Virus record (IMG/VR): IMGVR_UViG_3300042484_003756
Location: 1 to 64,000 of that record
Strand: one strand, 5' to 3'
DNA length: 64,000 nt
DNA from: a virus
Below are positions 1 to 8,284 of this stretch, one piece after another. Both the position numbers and the translations under genes were made by a program. The notes beneath the pieces are model-generated. The model was not told the DNA's origin. It worked only from the letters and a program-made list of their open reading frames with translations, and searched no databases. Within the stretch, counting starts at the first letter, position 1, and every line of letters begins with the position of its first letter.

Positions 1-74
1 CCAGCCCACGATACTTCTTTAGTAGATAGAACGTCCCAGGCTGTTGCAGATTCGATAATTTTTGAGTACCACAT
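1..74 (-). CDS. 5' end of a hypothetical protein, cut by the left window edge
   Basis: The minus strand from 74 reads ATG followed by 24 open codons to the edge of the window, starting MWYSKIIESATAWDVL. The N-terminus resembles that of the gene at 10828 (MWYKQVLSQFGG), a pattern of aromatic residues straight after the start. It is divergent from the head operon that begins at 249. Nothing more can be said about function. No clear Shine-Dalgarno sequence precedes the ATG. Confidence 0.5.
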   Translation of the reverse strand, partial: MWYSKIIESATAWDVLSTKEVSWA

Positions 75-139
75 ATGTTTTTTATTTTACAAATCTACTA
101 ATTTAACCTTTGGAATATATTTTTGAAATTCTCGTATTA

Positions 140-145
140 TATAAT
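140..145 (+). promoter_or_regulatory. Putative -10 box TATAAT in the divergent intergenic region
   Basis: An exact TATAAT lies in the AT-rich gap between the minus-strand gene ending at 74 and the head operon. No -35 hexamer sits at 16-18 bp spacing. Transcription would begin near 152, just before the hairpin at 157-197. It may serve the head operon through that hairpin or make a very short RNA. Confidence 0.35.
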
Positions 146-156
146 TATGTTCCACA

Positions 157-197
157 AAAACCTCTAAGACATTTCAAGCACGTCTAGAGGTTTTATT
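157..197 (+). terminator. Hairpin with T-rich tail ahead of the head operon
   Basis: The arms AAAACCTCTAAGAC and GTCTAGAGGTTTT pair with one bulged A and are followed by TATTTATTT. It looks like an intrinsic terminator, but lies only a few bases after a possible promoter and about 50 bases before the first head gene. It may end a transcript from outside or act as an attenuator. Confidence 0.6.
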
Positions 198-248
198 TAT
201 TTAAGTCCTTTTACGATGGGAATCAAAAATCTAAGGGAGATAAGAGAA

Positions 249-962
249 GTGTCTGAAAATAACACAAATGACATGATTTACAACTGGCGCAATGAATTAA
301 GTTCACATAAAGATGGTGTTCTCGTTGTCGCAAATAATCAAGCACAAAAATATAAAAATCAAGGTTTCGATAAGTCAGAAGTTGTAGAATTACTCGCAGC
401 TGATAATTTTGATTTAGACGTTGCTAATAGAGTTGCTTCTAAGTTGTTTGACACTGCTGAAGAAGTAAAACAAAATACTGCTGTTGAAGTTGCTGTTGTT
501 CCTACAAGATATTCCGATTGCGCTCCTGTAATTGAACGATCTTTAACAAAATTATCTGCCAAAGAATTCGTAAAGAGACTTTGCACTGGTCCTCATTCAG
601 TTGTAAAAACTGATGAAAAAGGATTAGGATTTTGGATGAGAATTACTGAAGCTGCTAAAGAGACTGCTGCAGGTAAAAGCCATTTACATGCATCCTTAAG
701 GCCATATATTGAGGAAACTCTCCTTAATAATGTTCTCTTAGCACAATCTCAAGAAGCTCAAATCAAGACTGCTTCAAAGACAAAATATGTTGTTTCTATG
801 AAGAAGGGATCCGCTGAAGTTGATTTATCAAATGCAACATCTTCAAGCGAAAAATTTATTGGTGGAAATTACGTTGATTTTGGACTGGCTGATGAATTTA
901 TGGTTAAGGCTGCTGATACAGTTTCCCCATACCAGAGATTGAAAAGAGCTTTGAAAGACTAA
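249..962 (+). CDS. Hypothetical protein, first gene of the head/packaging operon
   Basis: I chose the GTG at 249 because AGGGAGA sits 8 bases upstream. The in-frame ATG at 216 has no ribosome binding site and would add 11 residues. The 237-aa product is soluble, without membrane segments or a recognised domain. It contains QIKTASKTKYVV and MVKAADTV, examples of the K-T-A-S-type motif that recurs in this phage's head proteins. It is followed by a strong terminator, so it forms its own short transcription unit ahead of the terminase genes. Function unknown; an internal or structural head protein is a guess from position. Confidence 0.7.
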   Translation: MSENNTNDMIYNWRNELSSHKDGVLVVANNQAQKYKNQGFDKSEVVELLAADNFDLDVANRVASKLFDTAEEVKQNTAVEVAVVPTRYSDCAPVIERSLTKLSAKEFVKRLCTGPHSVVKTDEKGLGFWMRITEAAKETAAGKSHLHASLRPYIEETLLNNVLLAQSQEAQIKTASKTKYVVSMKKGSAEVDLSNATSSSEKFIGGNYVDFGLADEFMVKAADTVSPYQRLKRALKD

Positions 963-981
963 CCTATATCCTGAAAGAATA

Positions 982-1009
982 AACAAGCCGCATTTATGCG
1001 GCTTGTTTT
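982..1009 (+). terminator. Intrinsic terminator
   Basis: AACAAGCCGCA and TGCGGCTTGTT form an 11-bp GC-rich stem with a short loop, followed by TTT. It separates the first gene from the terminase operon. The stem is symmetric enough to work on either strand. Confidence 0.85.
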
Positions 1010-1027
1010 GCTTGTATAACTAAAGAA

Positions 1028-1708
1028 ATGGAATCGAAAAAAGAAACTGTTGATGCTCTTATTGTTCCTGACGAAGGCCCTAAGAAACCATCAAGAATGT
1101 TCAGGGATTTGAAAGAAGGCGATAAACCTTTAATGCCTCTTCCCCCTGACAATATGAATGATATATCTTATCCTCAATTTATGGAACCGAGATGCGCAAT
1201 TTGCACTTCTCCTTTTCGAGATTTGGTAGAACACGTTTATTTAGATAGTGGAAAGAAAAATCAATCAGTAATTAGATTTTTCTTACAGTATTTTGATGCA
1301 CAGATGAACTGGATGCAGATTAATACCCACATGGAACAACATTGTGATTTCAAAAAAATCTCAACTTCCGGACTTAAAAATTACGAGCAAAGAGAAGAAC
1401 TTATTGCTCCTTGGATTTTTCGTGAACATCAATTAGCCCTTACTGCTTTACTCGTTGAACTTGATGATGTTCGTGGAATTGACTGCTCTAAAAATAATGA
1501 TATGAAACTGAAAAGAGCAGCAATGGTAGAAAAATTAATCTCTAAAATCTTACAATTAAAAGAAGCAAGAGATAATCAAGGAATTTACTCTATAAATATT
1601 TTTGAAATTTTAGCTGCCCTTCACGAAAAGATGGATAGTGAAAATGATAAAAGAATTATTAGGGATGAAATTGTGAATCTACGCAATAAGATTCAACAAG
1701 ACAATTAA
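1028..1708 (+). CDS. Putative small terminase-like DNA-binding protein with zinc/HTH motif
   Basis: 226 aa. Residues 56-106 carry C56-x2-C59 followed by H101-x3-H105, with helices between that look like a helix-turn-helix. This resembles the short Cys2-HTH-His2 module common in phage DNA-binding proteins (CxxC, then a helical core, then HxxxH). The stop codon overlaps the terminase large subunit start as TAATG, so the two are translationally coupled. A DNA-binding protein directly upstream of the large subunit is the usual place for a small terminase subunit. The C-terminal half is helical and charged. The family is not certain; the assignment rests on position and motif. Confidence 0.5.
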   Translation: MESKKETVDALIVPDEGPKKPSRMFRDLKEGDKPLMPLPPDNMNDISYPQFMEPRCAICTSPFRDLVEHVYLDSGKKNQSVIRFFLQYFDAQMNWMQINTHMEQHCDFKKISTSGLKNYEQREELIAPWIFREHQLALTALLVELDDVRGIDCSKNNDMKLKRAAMVEKLISKILQLKEARDNQGIYSINIFEILAALHEKMDSENDKRIIRDEIVNLRNKIQQDN

Positions 1709-3819
1709 TGAGAAAACCTACTCCCGTAAAACAATCTCCTAACGAATTAAGAAATCAATTATTACAGCAAGCCAATTCAGTAACACAATTATTCAAAGAC
1801 ACAGAATATGCTGAAGAGTTTGTTGATGAAATTGCTCCTGCTACAAGACAAGAAGTAGCTCCACCACCAAAACCCCCTAAAGATAGATTTAATCCTGATC
1901 AAATTGTAGATATCATTACATTTATAGAACATCCTTATTTTTGTAATTTAAAACCCTATCCTTGGCAAAAATTAATTCTAAAATGCTTTTATATGGGACA
2001 AGAAGGCAATACTAATCTTGTAATAAATGAATCAGACAATAAAGAAGACTGCAAAGGTTGTGTTTGGAATTATGTTCAAAAAAATGAAAATAATTTTTTA
2101 AAAGCCAGATCAGAAGGAAAACAGTTTAAAACAATTTTCAATGTTGTAAATTCCCCTTGCCTACAGTGTAAACGTCTTGATAATGAAGTTAGAGAAGAAA
2201 GATACAGATATGCCAAAGAAGAAGCAACAAACCCTGATGCTGAAAGACAAGTCATAGTATTAGAAACAAGACCAATTATTGATGGTTTTCAAAGTGAAAA
2301 TGATTTACTTTATTCAGAAGAATTTGATCCAAAGCTTCGTATGCAAGTTCAAGAAAAATGTACTAAAAGATATAAGTTTGAAGAATTAGTTTTAGTACTT
2401 GGTAGACGTTCAGGAAAATCGTTCCTTGTGTCTGCTATGGCTCTTTATGAATTGTATAGATTGATTTCTATGGGCCATCCTCAAGCAAGATACGGCTTAA
2501 TGGAGTTTGATGAAGTTGTTCTTCTAAATGTTGCTCGTAACGAAGAACAGGCTAAAAAAGCAATCTTCTCTAAGATTAAGCAAACTGTTCTAGCTTCTCC
2601 ATTTTTTGCACCCTATATTGGCAAAGATACTGAGCTTGAAATGCGATTCTACACTGAACACGATAGAGAAGAGAATGTAAGAAGAAAAGCAGATAATATC
2701 AATCTTTTTGCAGGTTCTTTGGTATTACGATGTGGTTCTAGCAATGCATCAGGTCTTGTTGGTCTTACTTGCTGGACTATCATTATGGACGAAGTTGCAG
2801 CTATGGCAGGTGATAATCCTGACTCTGGTGTTGACTATGCTCTTTATGATGATCTAAAACCATCTCTTGCTACATTTGGTAAAGATGGCAAAATGATGCT
2901 TCTTTCCAACCCTAAAGGTCCACTTGGTTTGCTTTATGATTTACACGAGAATAGGCAAGAAGATCCTACTACTCTTGTGATGAGACTTCCTACTTGGCTT
3001 ACCAATCCTAATATTGATAAAGAATGGTTAGATAGTCAGAAGAAAAAAGATCCTCAAGAATTTCAAATGCAGTACGGAGCTGAATTTGGAGCTTCTTCAT
3101 CAGATCCAATGTTTAATTCCGAAGACGTAGACAGGATGTTTGCTTCTATGTCTATGGTGAAAAGAAAAGAAATGGCAGAAGGTCATTTTGATTATTTTTG
3201 TCATTTAGATCCAGCTAGAACTTCAGACTATTACGCTCTTGTAATTGCTCATACTGAAAACATGTATGGTCATATTGGTCCTGACTTTCAACCACTTAAA
3301 AGAGTTGTGATTGATCATGTCCATTTTTGGAATCCTAGAACAAAAAATCAACCTGTTAAAGAAAGTGAAGTTGAAGACTATGTTATCAACTTACACGCTA
3401 AATTTAAATTTAAACAAGTTTCTATTGATCAATGGAATTCACAGTCATCTTTAATAAAACTGCAATCTATGAGAATTCCAATTGTAGAAAGACAATTCAA
3501 CAAAGAATATAAAGAAAAGATATATACAGAATTATCACAATTAATCAGAGATGATCGAATTGATATTTATGATTTACCTGGTGGAGAATATAGAGATTTA
3601 GACAATAAAATTATATCTTTAAATGAAGTTCAAGAAGCAAAAATTCAATTTTTATTTTTACAAAAGAAATGGAAAGGTAAAAGATATTACATTGAAGCTT
3701 TATCGGGATATAAAGATGACATTTGTGATGCGGTGGCTGCTGTATGTTATGAATGTCTTACATCTAAAATTATGGTTAGATTGCCAAGATCAAAAATGGT
3801 CAATTTAAACAGAAGATAA
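1708..3819 (+). CDS. terL: Terminase large subunit (DNA packaging ATPase/nuclease)
   Basis: 703 aa. The N-terminal ATPase has a Walker A motif GRRSGKS at 232-238 and a Walker B IIMDE with D361/E362. The C-terminal RNase H-like nuclease has acidic residues at D501 (HLDPARTS), D574 (SIDQW) and D670/D671/D674 (DDICDAV). This is the standard motor that translocates DNA into the prohead and cuts it. An N-terminal insertion carries C115-x2-C118 and C151-x2-C154, a predicted zinc site that I do not know as usual for large terminases. The gene starts at the TAATG overlap with the upstream gene. Confidence 0.95.
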   Translation: MRKPTPVKQSPNELRNQLLQQANSVTQLFKDTEYAEEFVDEIAPATRQEVAPPPKPPKDRFNPDQIVDIITFIEHPYFCNLKPYPWQKLILKCFYMGQEGNTNLVINESDNKEDCKGCVWNYVQKNENNFLKARSEGKQFKTIFNVVNSPCLQCKRLDNEVREERYRYAKEEATNPDAERQVIVLETRPIIDGFQSENDLLYSEEFDPKLRMQVQEKCTKRYKFEELVLVLGRRSGKSFLVSAMALYELYRLISMGHPQARYGLMEFDEVVLLNVARNEEQAKKAIFSKIKQTVLASPFFAPYIGKDTELEMRFYTEHDREENVRRKADNINLFAGSLVLRCGSSNASGLVGLTCWTIIMDEVAAMAGDNPDSGVDYALYDDLKPSLATFGKDGKMMLLSNPKGPLGLLYDLHENRQEDPTTLVMRLPTWLTNPNIDKEWLDSQKKKDPQEFQMQYGAEFGASSSDPMFNSEDVDRMFASMSMVKRKEMAEGHFDYFCHLDPARTSDYYALVIAHTENMYGHIGPDFQPLKRVVIDHVHFWNPRTKNQPVKESEVEDYVINLHAKFKFKQVSIDQWNSQSSLIKLQSMRIPIVERQFNKEYKEKIYTELSQLIRDDRIDIYDLPGGEYRDLDNKIISLNEVQEAKIQFLFLQKKWKGKRYYIEALSGYKDDICDAVAAVCYECLTSKIMVRLPRSKMVNLNRR

Positions 3820-3853
3820 AGGTAATTATTTTCATTTATAAGAACAATTCATT

Positions 3854-4846
3854 ATGTCTAACAATATCAGAACAGCTCAATTTGGTGGTGTAGGCGGAGG
3901 GGGAAATGGTGCTCCTTTCCAGCCTGGAAGTAGCCCTATTGGTCGTGGTGGTGGAAATCGTGGTGGACACGAAATAAATCTTTACGTAGATGAAGATGCT
4001 GGTTTTGATAAATTATTAAGAAAAACACACATTGAGCCTGATAATCGTGATGTCAATATGGAGTCTAGACTTACTCCTCAGCACAAAAACTATGAAGAAT
4101 TAATTCCATATGAATTAACTTCAGAAGAAAGAATGAGAGCAAAATTTAGAGCTCAACTTCATAATTATAAAAAATCTTTAGAAAATGCTGCTGATACTTT
4201 AATGAAAAACAGTCCAGCCTATATCAAAGAGCATTATCGCCCTAAAGATGAACATATGATGACTATGGAACAATCTTTAGAAAATCGTCATAAATATAAT
4301 AAAGATTTTAAGTATCCAAGAGAAGAATACAAAGATCCTGATAAAGCTTCTAGATTGCATTTTTCTATTTCTGACAAAGCCATAAATCGTATTGCTGAAG
4401 ATTATGCAATCAGAAGAAGAAATAGAATTACTGATGAATATCCTGAAGATAGAAATGAATTTGATGAGGCACAATTTACTCGTCCATCTTTAGGAAAAAC
4501 ACCTGTATTAGAATTCGGTGAAGAACTTGATAATTATATAACAAGTTTGATGACCGTAAACACTCCTGACCATGATGGCTTTCAAGAATATGGTCTAAAA
4601 GATACTATTCTTTCCTATCCAGATCCAGATGGTAAAGCAAACGTTCATGCTCCAAAAGATATAGCGCCCAAATCAGAAACATTAAAAGAATCAAATCCAT
4701 TTATGACTACAGAGCAGGCATTGAATCCTGAACAAAAAGACACAACATACGCAAACTACATCGATCCGACAAATAGAGAGGATAAGGGCGTAGAAGAAGT
4801 TTACGATGGTTCAGCATTTTATGGAATCAGCGGACATAGTTTTTAA
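3854..4846 (+). CDS. Hypothetical head-operon protein with Gly-rich N-terminus
   Basis: 330 aa. The first 35 residues are rich in glycine and proline and probably disordered; the rest is charged and mostly helical with many Tyr, Glu and Asp residues. There is no membrane segment and no domain I recognise. No Shine-Dalgarno sequence is close to the ATG. Instead the leader has AAGGTAATT and TATAAGAACAA, which recurs before the next gene. It lies between the terminase and portal genes, so a minor virion or head-assembly role is likely, but this is inferred only from position. Confidence 0.75.
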   Translation: MSNNIRTAQFGGVGGGGNGAPFQPGSSPIGRGGGNRGGHEINLYVDEDAGFDKLLRKTHIEPDNRDVNMESRLTPQHKNYEELIPYELTSEERMRAKFRAQLHNYKKSLENAADTLMKNSPAYIKEHYRPKDEHMMTMEQSLENRHKYNKDFKYPREEYKDPDKASRLHFSISDKAINRIAEDYAIRRRNRITDEYPEDRNEFDEAQFTRPSLGKTPVLEFGEELDNYITSLMTVNTPDHDGFQEYGLKDTILSYPDPDGKANVHAPKDIAPKSETLKESNPFMTTEQALNPEQKDTTYANYIDPTNREDKGVEEVYDGSAFYGISGHSF

Positions 4847-4880
4847 AGGTCATTTAAAGATTATTTAATAAGAACAAATT

Positions 4881-5339
4881 ATGAACGCAACTTCTTTACA
4901 AACAATTATCAAGATCTGTTCAAAACTAGACAAAAAAGGCCATTACTCCAAGGCTGATAATTTGTTTGAGAAAATTGCTCAATATTATCCACAACAATCA
5001 GTTACTCAATCACCAAATGTTTCTTTAGTTCCTTATGAAGAAATTGAAGAAGAAACAAAACAAAACGATTATTGGCGTCAAAAAATCAACCCAAGAAAAA
5101 TTCCAAAAGAATATTTTGATTTGGGAGGAGAAGCTGATGGTCCAAATATAGAAGGATTATTGCATGGTCCAGACAATGTTCCTGGTCCTGCCTATATAGA
5201 TCCAGGCAATCCAGCATCAAGTCCTTCTATGGCAATTCACAGTGGAGAAGATTTGTGCGATAAATTTTCCTGGGAAGAAACATACGAGAAGAATGTTGAT
5301 GAAGGAAATGCTTGGAAAAATAGAATACCAAATAGATAA
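4881..5339 (+). CDS. Hypothetical protein with short N-terminal helical hairpin
   Basis: 152 aa. The first 35 residues (LQTIIKICSKLDKKGHYSKA and following) look like a small helical hairpin of the type 'helix, KKG turn, helix'. The remainder is polar, proline-rich and probably extended. The ATG follows a leader motif shared with the preceding gene (AAGGT...ATAAGAACAA). No family recognised. Confidence 0.7.
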   Translation: MNATSLQTIIKICSKLDKKGHYSKADNLFEKIAQYYPQQSVTQSPNVSLVPYEEIEEETKQNDYWRQKINPRKIPKEYFDLGGEADGPNIEGLLHGPDNVPGPAYIDPGNPASSPSMAIHSGEDLCDKFSWEETYEKNVDEGNAWKNRIPNR

Positions 5340-5350
5340 GGAATAAAATT

Positions 5351-5842
5351 ATGCCAATACCAATTAAACCAGTTCATTCATTAGATTTGCATGCTGAATT
5401 ATTCGACGGACCATCAATGGAAAGCCTCGGACTTTCTGACATTCAAATTCAACTTCTTGGCGTTTCACAAACTCCTAGAAAAGCAGAAGCAGCAAAGCTT
5501 AGTGATAGATATTTAACTATGCTTAAGTCTATTGACTCAAATACAGATGTTTTAGTGACTGCTGCAAGCTATGTTGCTTTGCATAAAGATAGCAACGTTT
5601 GTGGTGTTCCAACTGAAATTTCAGACAATGATCTTTTAGCTATGAAAACTGCTGGATTACTTACAGGATACGGTAGATCTGTAGAATTAACTGAAAGAGC
5701 CAAATTAGCATTACGTGATCATTATTTAAGCATAGACAATGTTAATGAATTTAGAAAACAAAGAACAAAAGATAGATTTGATCTTGATGAAGCTAGAAAT
5801 GTTAAAGCTTCTTCAAACAAATTTAGAAAAGTAGGTTCATGA
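5351..5842 (+). CDS. Hypothetical protein, possible winged-helix fold
   Basis: 163 aa, preceded by AAGGA at good spacing. Residues about 95-125 (DNDLLAMKTAGLLTGYGRSV and ELTERAKLALRDHYL) have the pattern of a winged-helix domain: a helix, a turn, a recognition helix, a strand, then a terminal helix. The C-terminal 30 residues are basic and polar. It ends in TGA, and the same reading frame stays open beyond this stop into the next gene. DNA binding is possible but not shown. Confidence 0.7.
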   Translation: MPIPIKPVHSLDLHAELFDGPSMESLGLSDIQIQLLGVSQTPRKAEAAKLSDRYLTMLKSIDSNTDVLVTAASYVALHKDSNVCGVPTEISDNDLLAMKTAGLLTGYGRSVELTERAKLALRDHYLSIDNVNEFRKQRTKDRFDLDEARNVKASSNKFRKVGS

Positions 5843-5920
5843 CTCACTAGTAAAGAATTCCGTGATGAATTCGATGTTAGATTTGTAGCTAACAATGACA
5901 AGCTACGAACTAAAGGTTTA

Positions 5921-6223
5921 ATGAATGCTGAGCCTTTAGATGAATATGAAGTAGTTTACTTTGAATTTGATTATCCAGACAGCTATTCATTTTGGAATAA
6001 AAATGTTTCTTTCCCGCTTTCTTTAGCTTTTTTAGATAAAAATCATAAGATTGTGGACATCAAAGATATGGAAGCTGATGATCCAAAGTCAGTTGGTCCA
6101 GATTCTAACAGTGTTGTATTTGTTGTAGAAGCAAATAAAGGATTGTTCAAAAAATTAGGCATCAGTGTTGGAGATAAATTGTTTTTGAAGGGCAAGAAAG
6201 TAATTTTCAGTAAAAAAACATAA
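5921..6223 (+). CDS. Small hypothetical protein; true start uncertain
   Basis: 100 aa from the ATG at 5921, acidic, probably a small beta-rich domain ('SVGDKLFLKGKK' near the C-terminus). No ribosome binding site precedes 5921. The frame is open back to 5843 and the extra 26 residues (SKEFRDEFDVRFVANN and following) look coding. An ATG at 5839, overlapping the previous stop as ATGA, lies in a different frame and meets TAG after three codons. A 4-base duplication in ACTCACTAG would explain this. The gene may therefore be longer, frameshifted or misread. Function unknown. Confidence 0.6.
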   Translation: MNAEPLDEYEVVYFEFDYPDSYSFWNKNVSFPLSLAFLDKNHKIVDIKDMEADDPKSVGPDSNSVVFVVEANKGLFKKLGISVGDKLFLKGKKVIFSKKT

Positions 6224-6301
6224 ATGGATGCATTAAAGGAATTTGAGCATTGAATTTAGAAATTTTCTTAATGTATTTTTTCTTGAGGAGAAAAATTAAT
6301 T

Positions 6302-7390
6302 ATGGCAGATAGAATTTTCCCAAACAGATTTCAAGAAGACCCTCTTGATTCTGACTTGGTTTTCCAAGGAATTGATTGGGACAACTTTAACCAAAGATTA
6401 GCCGAAGCCAAAGAGGGTAAAGAGACCAAAGGTCTCGAAGAACTTTTTAATGCTATTGGTGATAAAGAAGTAGATAGATTGCAAGCAAAATCTGGCACTA
6501 TGTATGCTGGAGATGAAGAAGATGCTGAAGCTATGTCTGAAGACATGGAAGATGGCGCAATGTATCATAATTCAACCAAAATGGCCAAGAAAGGTATTCC
6601 ACCTGGTTTAGCTAAGTGGATGGAAGAGAATGGCAAAGGTAAGAAGAAGTCTAAAGATTCTGATGATGAAGATGATGAAGATCATGAAGATCATGAAGAT
6701 CATGAAGACCACGAAGATGACGAAGATGATGCAAAGGGTCCTATGAAGAGAAAAGGTCCTAAAGGCAAGTCTGAAAAGAAAGCTTACCATTTTAACCATG
6801 CATCACAATTATCAGCTGAAGCTGTAGAAGCTGCTGTAGCTGCTGGTGATGAAGATCTTAAAGATGCTATCCTTGCTGCTCGTCATGACAGAAGAGTAAG
6901 ATTAGCTGGCAAAATTGAGCGCCAAGTTCAAGCCAACAAAGAAACTAATGTTAAGCTTGCACAAAGAAGAGCTTACAGAGAAGCATTAGTTCAAAAAGTA
7001 GCTGCAAATATGGAAGTTGAAAAAGAAGCAGCTATGGAAAAAGAATGTGGAGCAAAGTCAGACATGAAAGAAGCTAAAGCATTCTCATCTGCTGCTAGAA
7101 AAGCATTTGCTGCTAAAGCTCTTGCCGAAGGTTTTCCAATCGAATATGTAAATGCTAGATTAGGCGAAACATCAGCTCCTGCAGTTGATAAGTTGTCCAA
7201 TATCAAGGACGTTCTTGCTTCTGGTCTTGAAACTAATGTCAAAGTTGCTGCAGCATCTTCAATGATCAAAGTTGCAACACTTTCAGACGCAGACTATTCC
7301 AGAATCGTTGATTACTGGAAGAATGAACTCGGCTATGGTGATCAAGAGTGGATTGATGCACTCTTTACCAAGAAATACGACAAGAAATAA
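6302..7390 (+). CDS. Acidic hypothetical protein with EDH tandem repeats, scaffold-like
   Basis: 362 aa with a strong GAGGAG-type ribosome binding site. Residues about 70-150 are very acidic and include tandem Glu-Asp-His repeats. A Lys/Pro/Gly-rich linker follows, then an alanine-rich helical domain. The C-terminal part includes NVKVAAASSMIKVAT, another K-x-A-[AS] motif. The composition (highly charged, low complexity, helical, strong RBS) fits an abundant scaffold or internal head protein, but there is no family match I can name. It is followed by a long hairpin at 7401-7442. Confidence 0.7.
   Translation: MADRIFPNRFQEDPLDSDLVFQGIDWDNFNQRLAEAKEGKETKGLEELFNAIGDKEVDRLQAKSGTMYAGDEEDAEAMSEDMEDGAMYHNSTKMAKKGIPPGLAKWMEENGKGKKKSKDSDDEDDEDHEDHEDHEDHEDDEDDAKGPMKRKGPKGKSEKKAYHFNHASQLSAEAVEAAVAAGDEDLKDAILAARHDRRVRLAGKIERQVQANKETNVKLAQRRAYREALVQKVAANMEVEKEAAMEKECGAKSDMKEAKAFSSAARKAFAAKALAEGFPIEYVNARLGETSAPAVDKLSNIKDVLASGLETNVKVAAASSMIKVATLSDADYSRIVDYWKNELGYGDQEWIDALFTKKYDKK
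6668..6730 (+). repeat. Seven tandem 9-bp repeats encoding Glu-Asp-His/Asp
   Basis: The unit GAAGATCAT and close variants (GAAGATGAT, GAAGACCAC, GAAGATGAC) are repeated seven times head to tail within the 6302 gene. They encode ED followed by D, H, H, H, H, D, D. Copy number at such repeats often varies by slippage. The acidic and histidine residues could bind divalent metals. Confidence 0.9.
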
Positions 7391-7400
7391 TTACATTCCT

Positions 7401-7442
7401 CAAGAAAAGTTGTCCCAGGGTGAAAGCTCTGGGACATTCTTG
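7401..7442 (+). promoter_or_regulatory. Two-part hairpin in an intergenic leader
   Basis: TGTCCCAG (7411-7418) pairs with CTGGGACA (7429-7436), and CAAGAA (7401-7406) pairs with TTCTTG (7437-7442) around it. No T-tract follows, so it is not a standard terminator. It lies between the end of the 6302 gene and the start of the 7469 gene. It may be an RNA-processing or stability element. Confidence 0.5.
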
Positions 7443-7468
7443 AAAAGTAAGATCAGGATAAAATAAAC

Positions 7469-8284
7469 ATGAGCAGATTTAGAAAAGTATCAGAAATCGA
7501 TAATATTCCAACATTTATGGAAAAGAGATTTATTGGCGCTCAAGTAGAAGTTGAAGAAGATCCATACGCTGAGTTAAAGAGAAATTCAACTGCAAACAGA
7601 CAATCAATTTCTAAACAAAATATTGGTTTCACAAAAGAAGCAAACAATATTAATAAGTCTTGGGAAAGAATTCAAGGTGCATCAACATATCAAGATTTGA
7701 GAGACACCACAACTGAAGATAGAATTCTTGCTCAAGATTTTGGTGCTATTAGAAGAGCTGGTTCACAATTTGATGATGGCGAAACTGCAAGAACTACTAC
7801 AAGTGGATTGAAAGCATTTTCTTCAGATGACTATATGAACGCAATGCTTTCTAGATCAGCATCAATTTTCAATCCAGACATGATTTCAATAACAGAAGAA
7901 TTCTTGAATTCTCAAGCTTCTACAAGTGAACAATCAATTATTGAAAATCAAAGAGCAAGAGAAGCAAAAACAACTCGCCATAAAGCTTGGGAAGAAAGCC
8001 AACTTAATAACTTAAGACAATCTTCTGTAGTTTCCTCAAGAGCACATTCAATCTTGAGAACATCTTCAGACAATGAATTCAATTCACAATTTGGAATGAT
8101 TGATCCATCTGCTCTGGACAATCGTGAAACCATGAGAATTGCTAATCAAGAGAAGAATAGAAACGATAGAATGGCTATCAAGAAAAATATCCAAAGTGAT
8201 ATGAACAGCAAATCTCAAATGAGAGCAAAAACTGTCAATGAAATTTATAATAGCATTGACATTAATTTTGATGATATTGATTAA
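7469..8284 (+). CDS. Hypothetical head-operon protein
   Basis: 271 aa, Ser/Asn/Arg-rich, strongly helical with heptad-like segments in the C-terminal half; no membrane segment or cysteine cluster. The weak site AGGATAAAATAAAC precedes the ATG. The stop overlaps the next start as TAATG. No domain recognised; probably virion-associated from context. Confidence 0.7.
   Translation: MSRFRKVSEIDNIPTFMEKRFIGAQVEVEEDPYAELKRNSTANRQSISKQNIGFTKEANNINKSWERIQGASTYQDLRDTTTEDRILAQDFGAIRRAGSQFDDGETARTTTSGLKAFSSDDYMNAMLSRSASIFNPDMISITEEFLNSQASTSEQSIIENQRAREAKTTRHKAWEESQLNNLRQSSVVSSRAHSILRTSSDNEFNSQFGMIDPSALDNRETMRIANQEKNRNDRMAIKKNIQSDMNSKSQMRAKTVNEIYNSIDINFDDID

Noticed and set aside
5840-5842. UGA recoding (readthrough) joining the 5351 and 5921 genes
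   Set aside because: TGA is used as an ordinary stop in several other genes with overlapping starts (for example 23576, 33574, 37768), so a recoded genetic code is unlikely.
6668-6730. CRISPR-like repeat
   Set aside because: Units are contiguous 9-mers in frame within a coding region, with no spacers.
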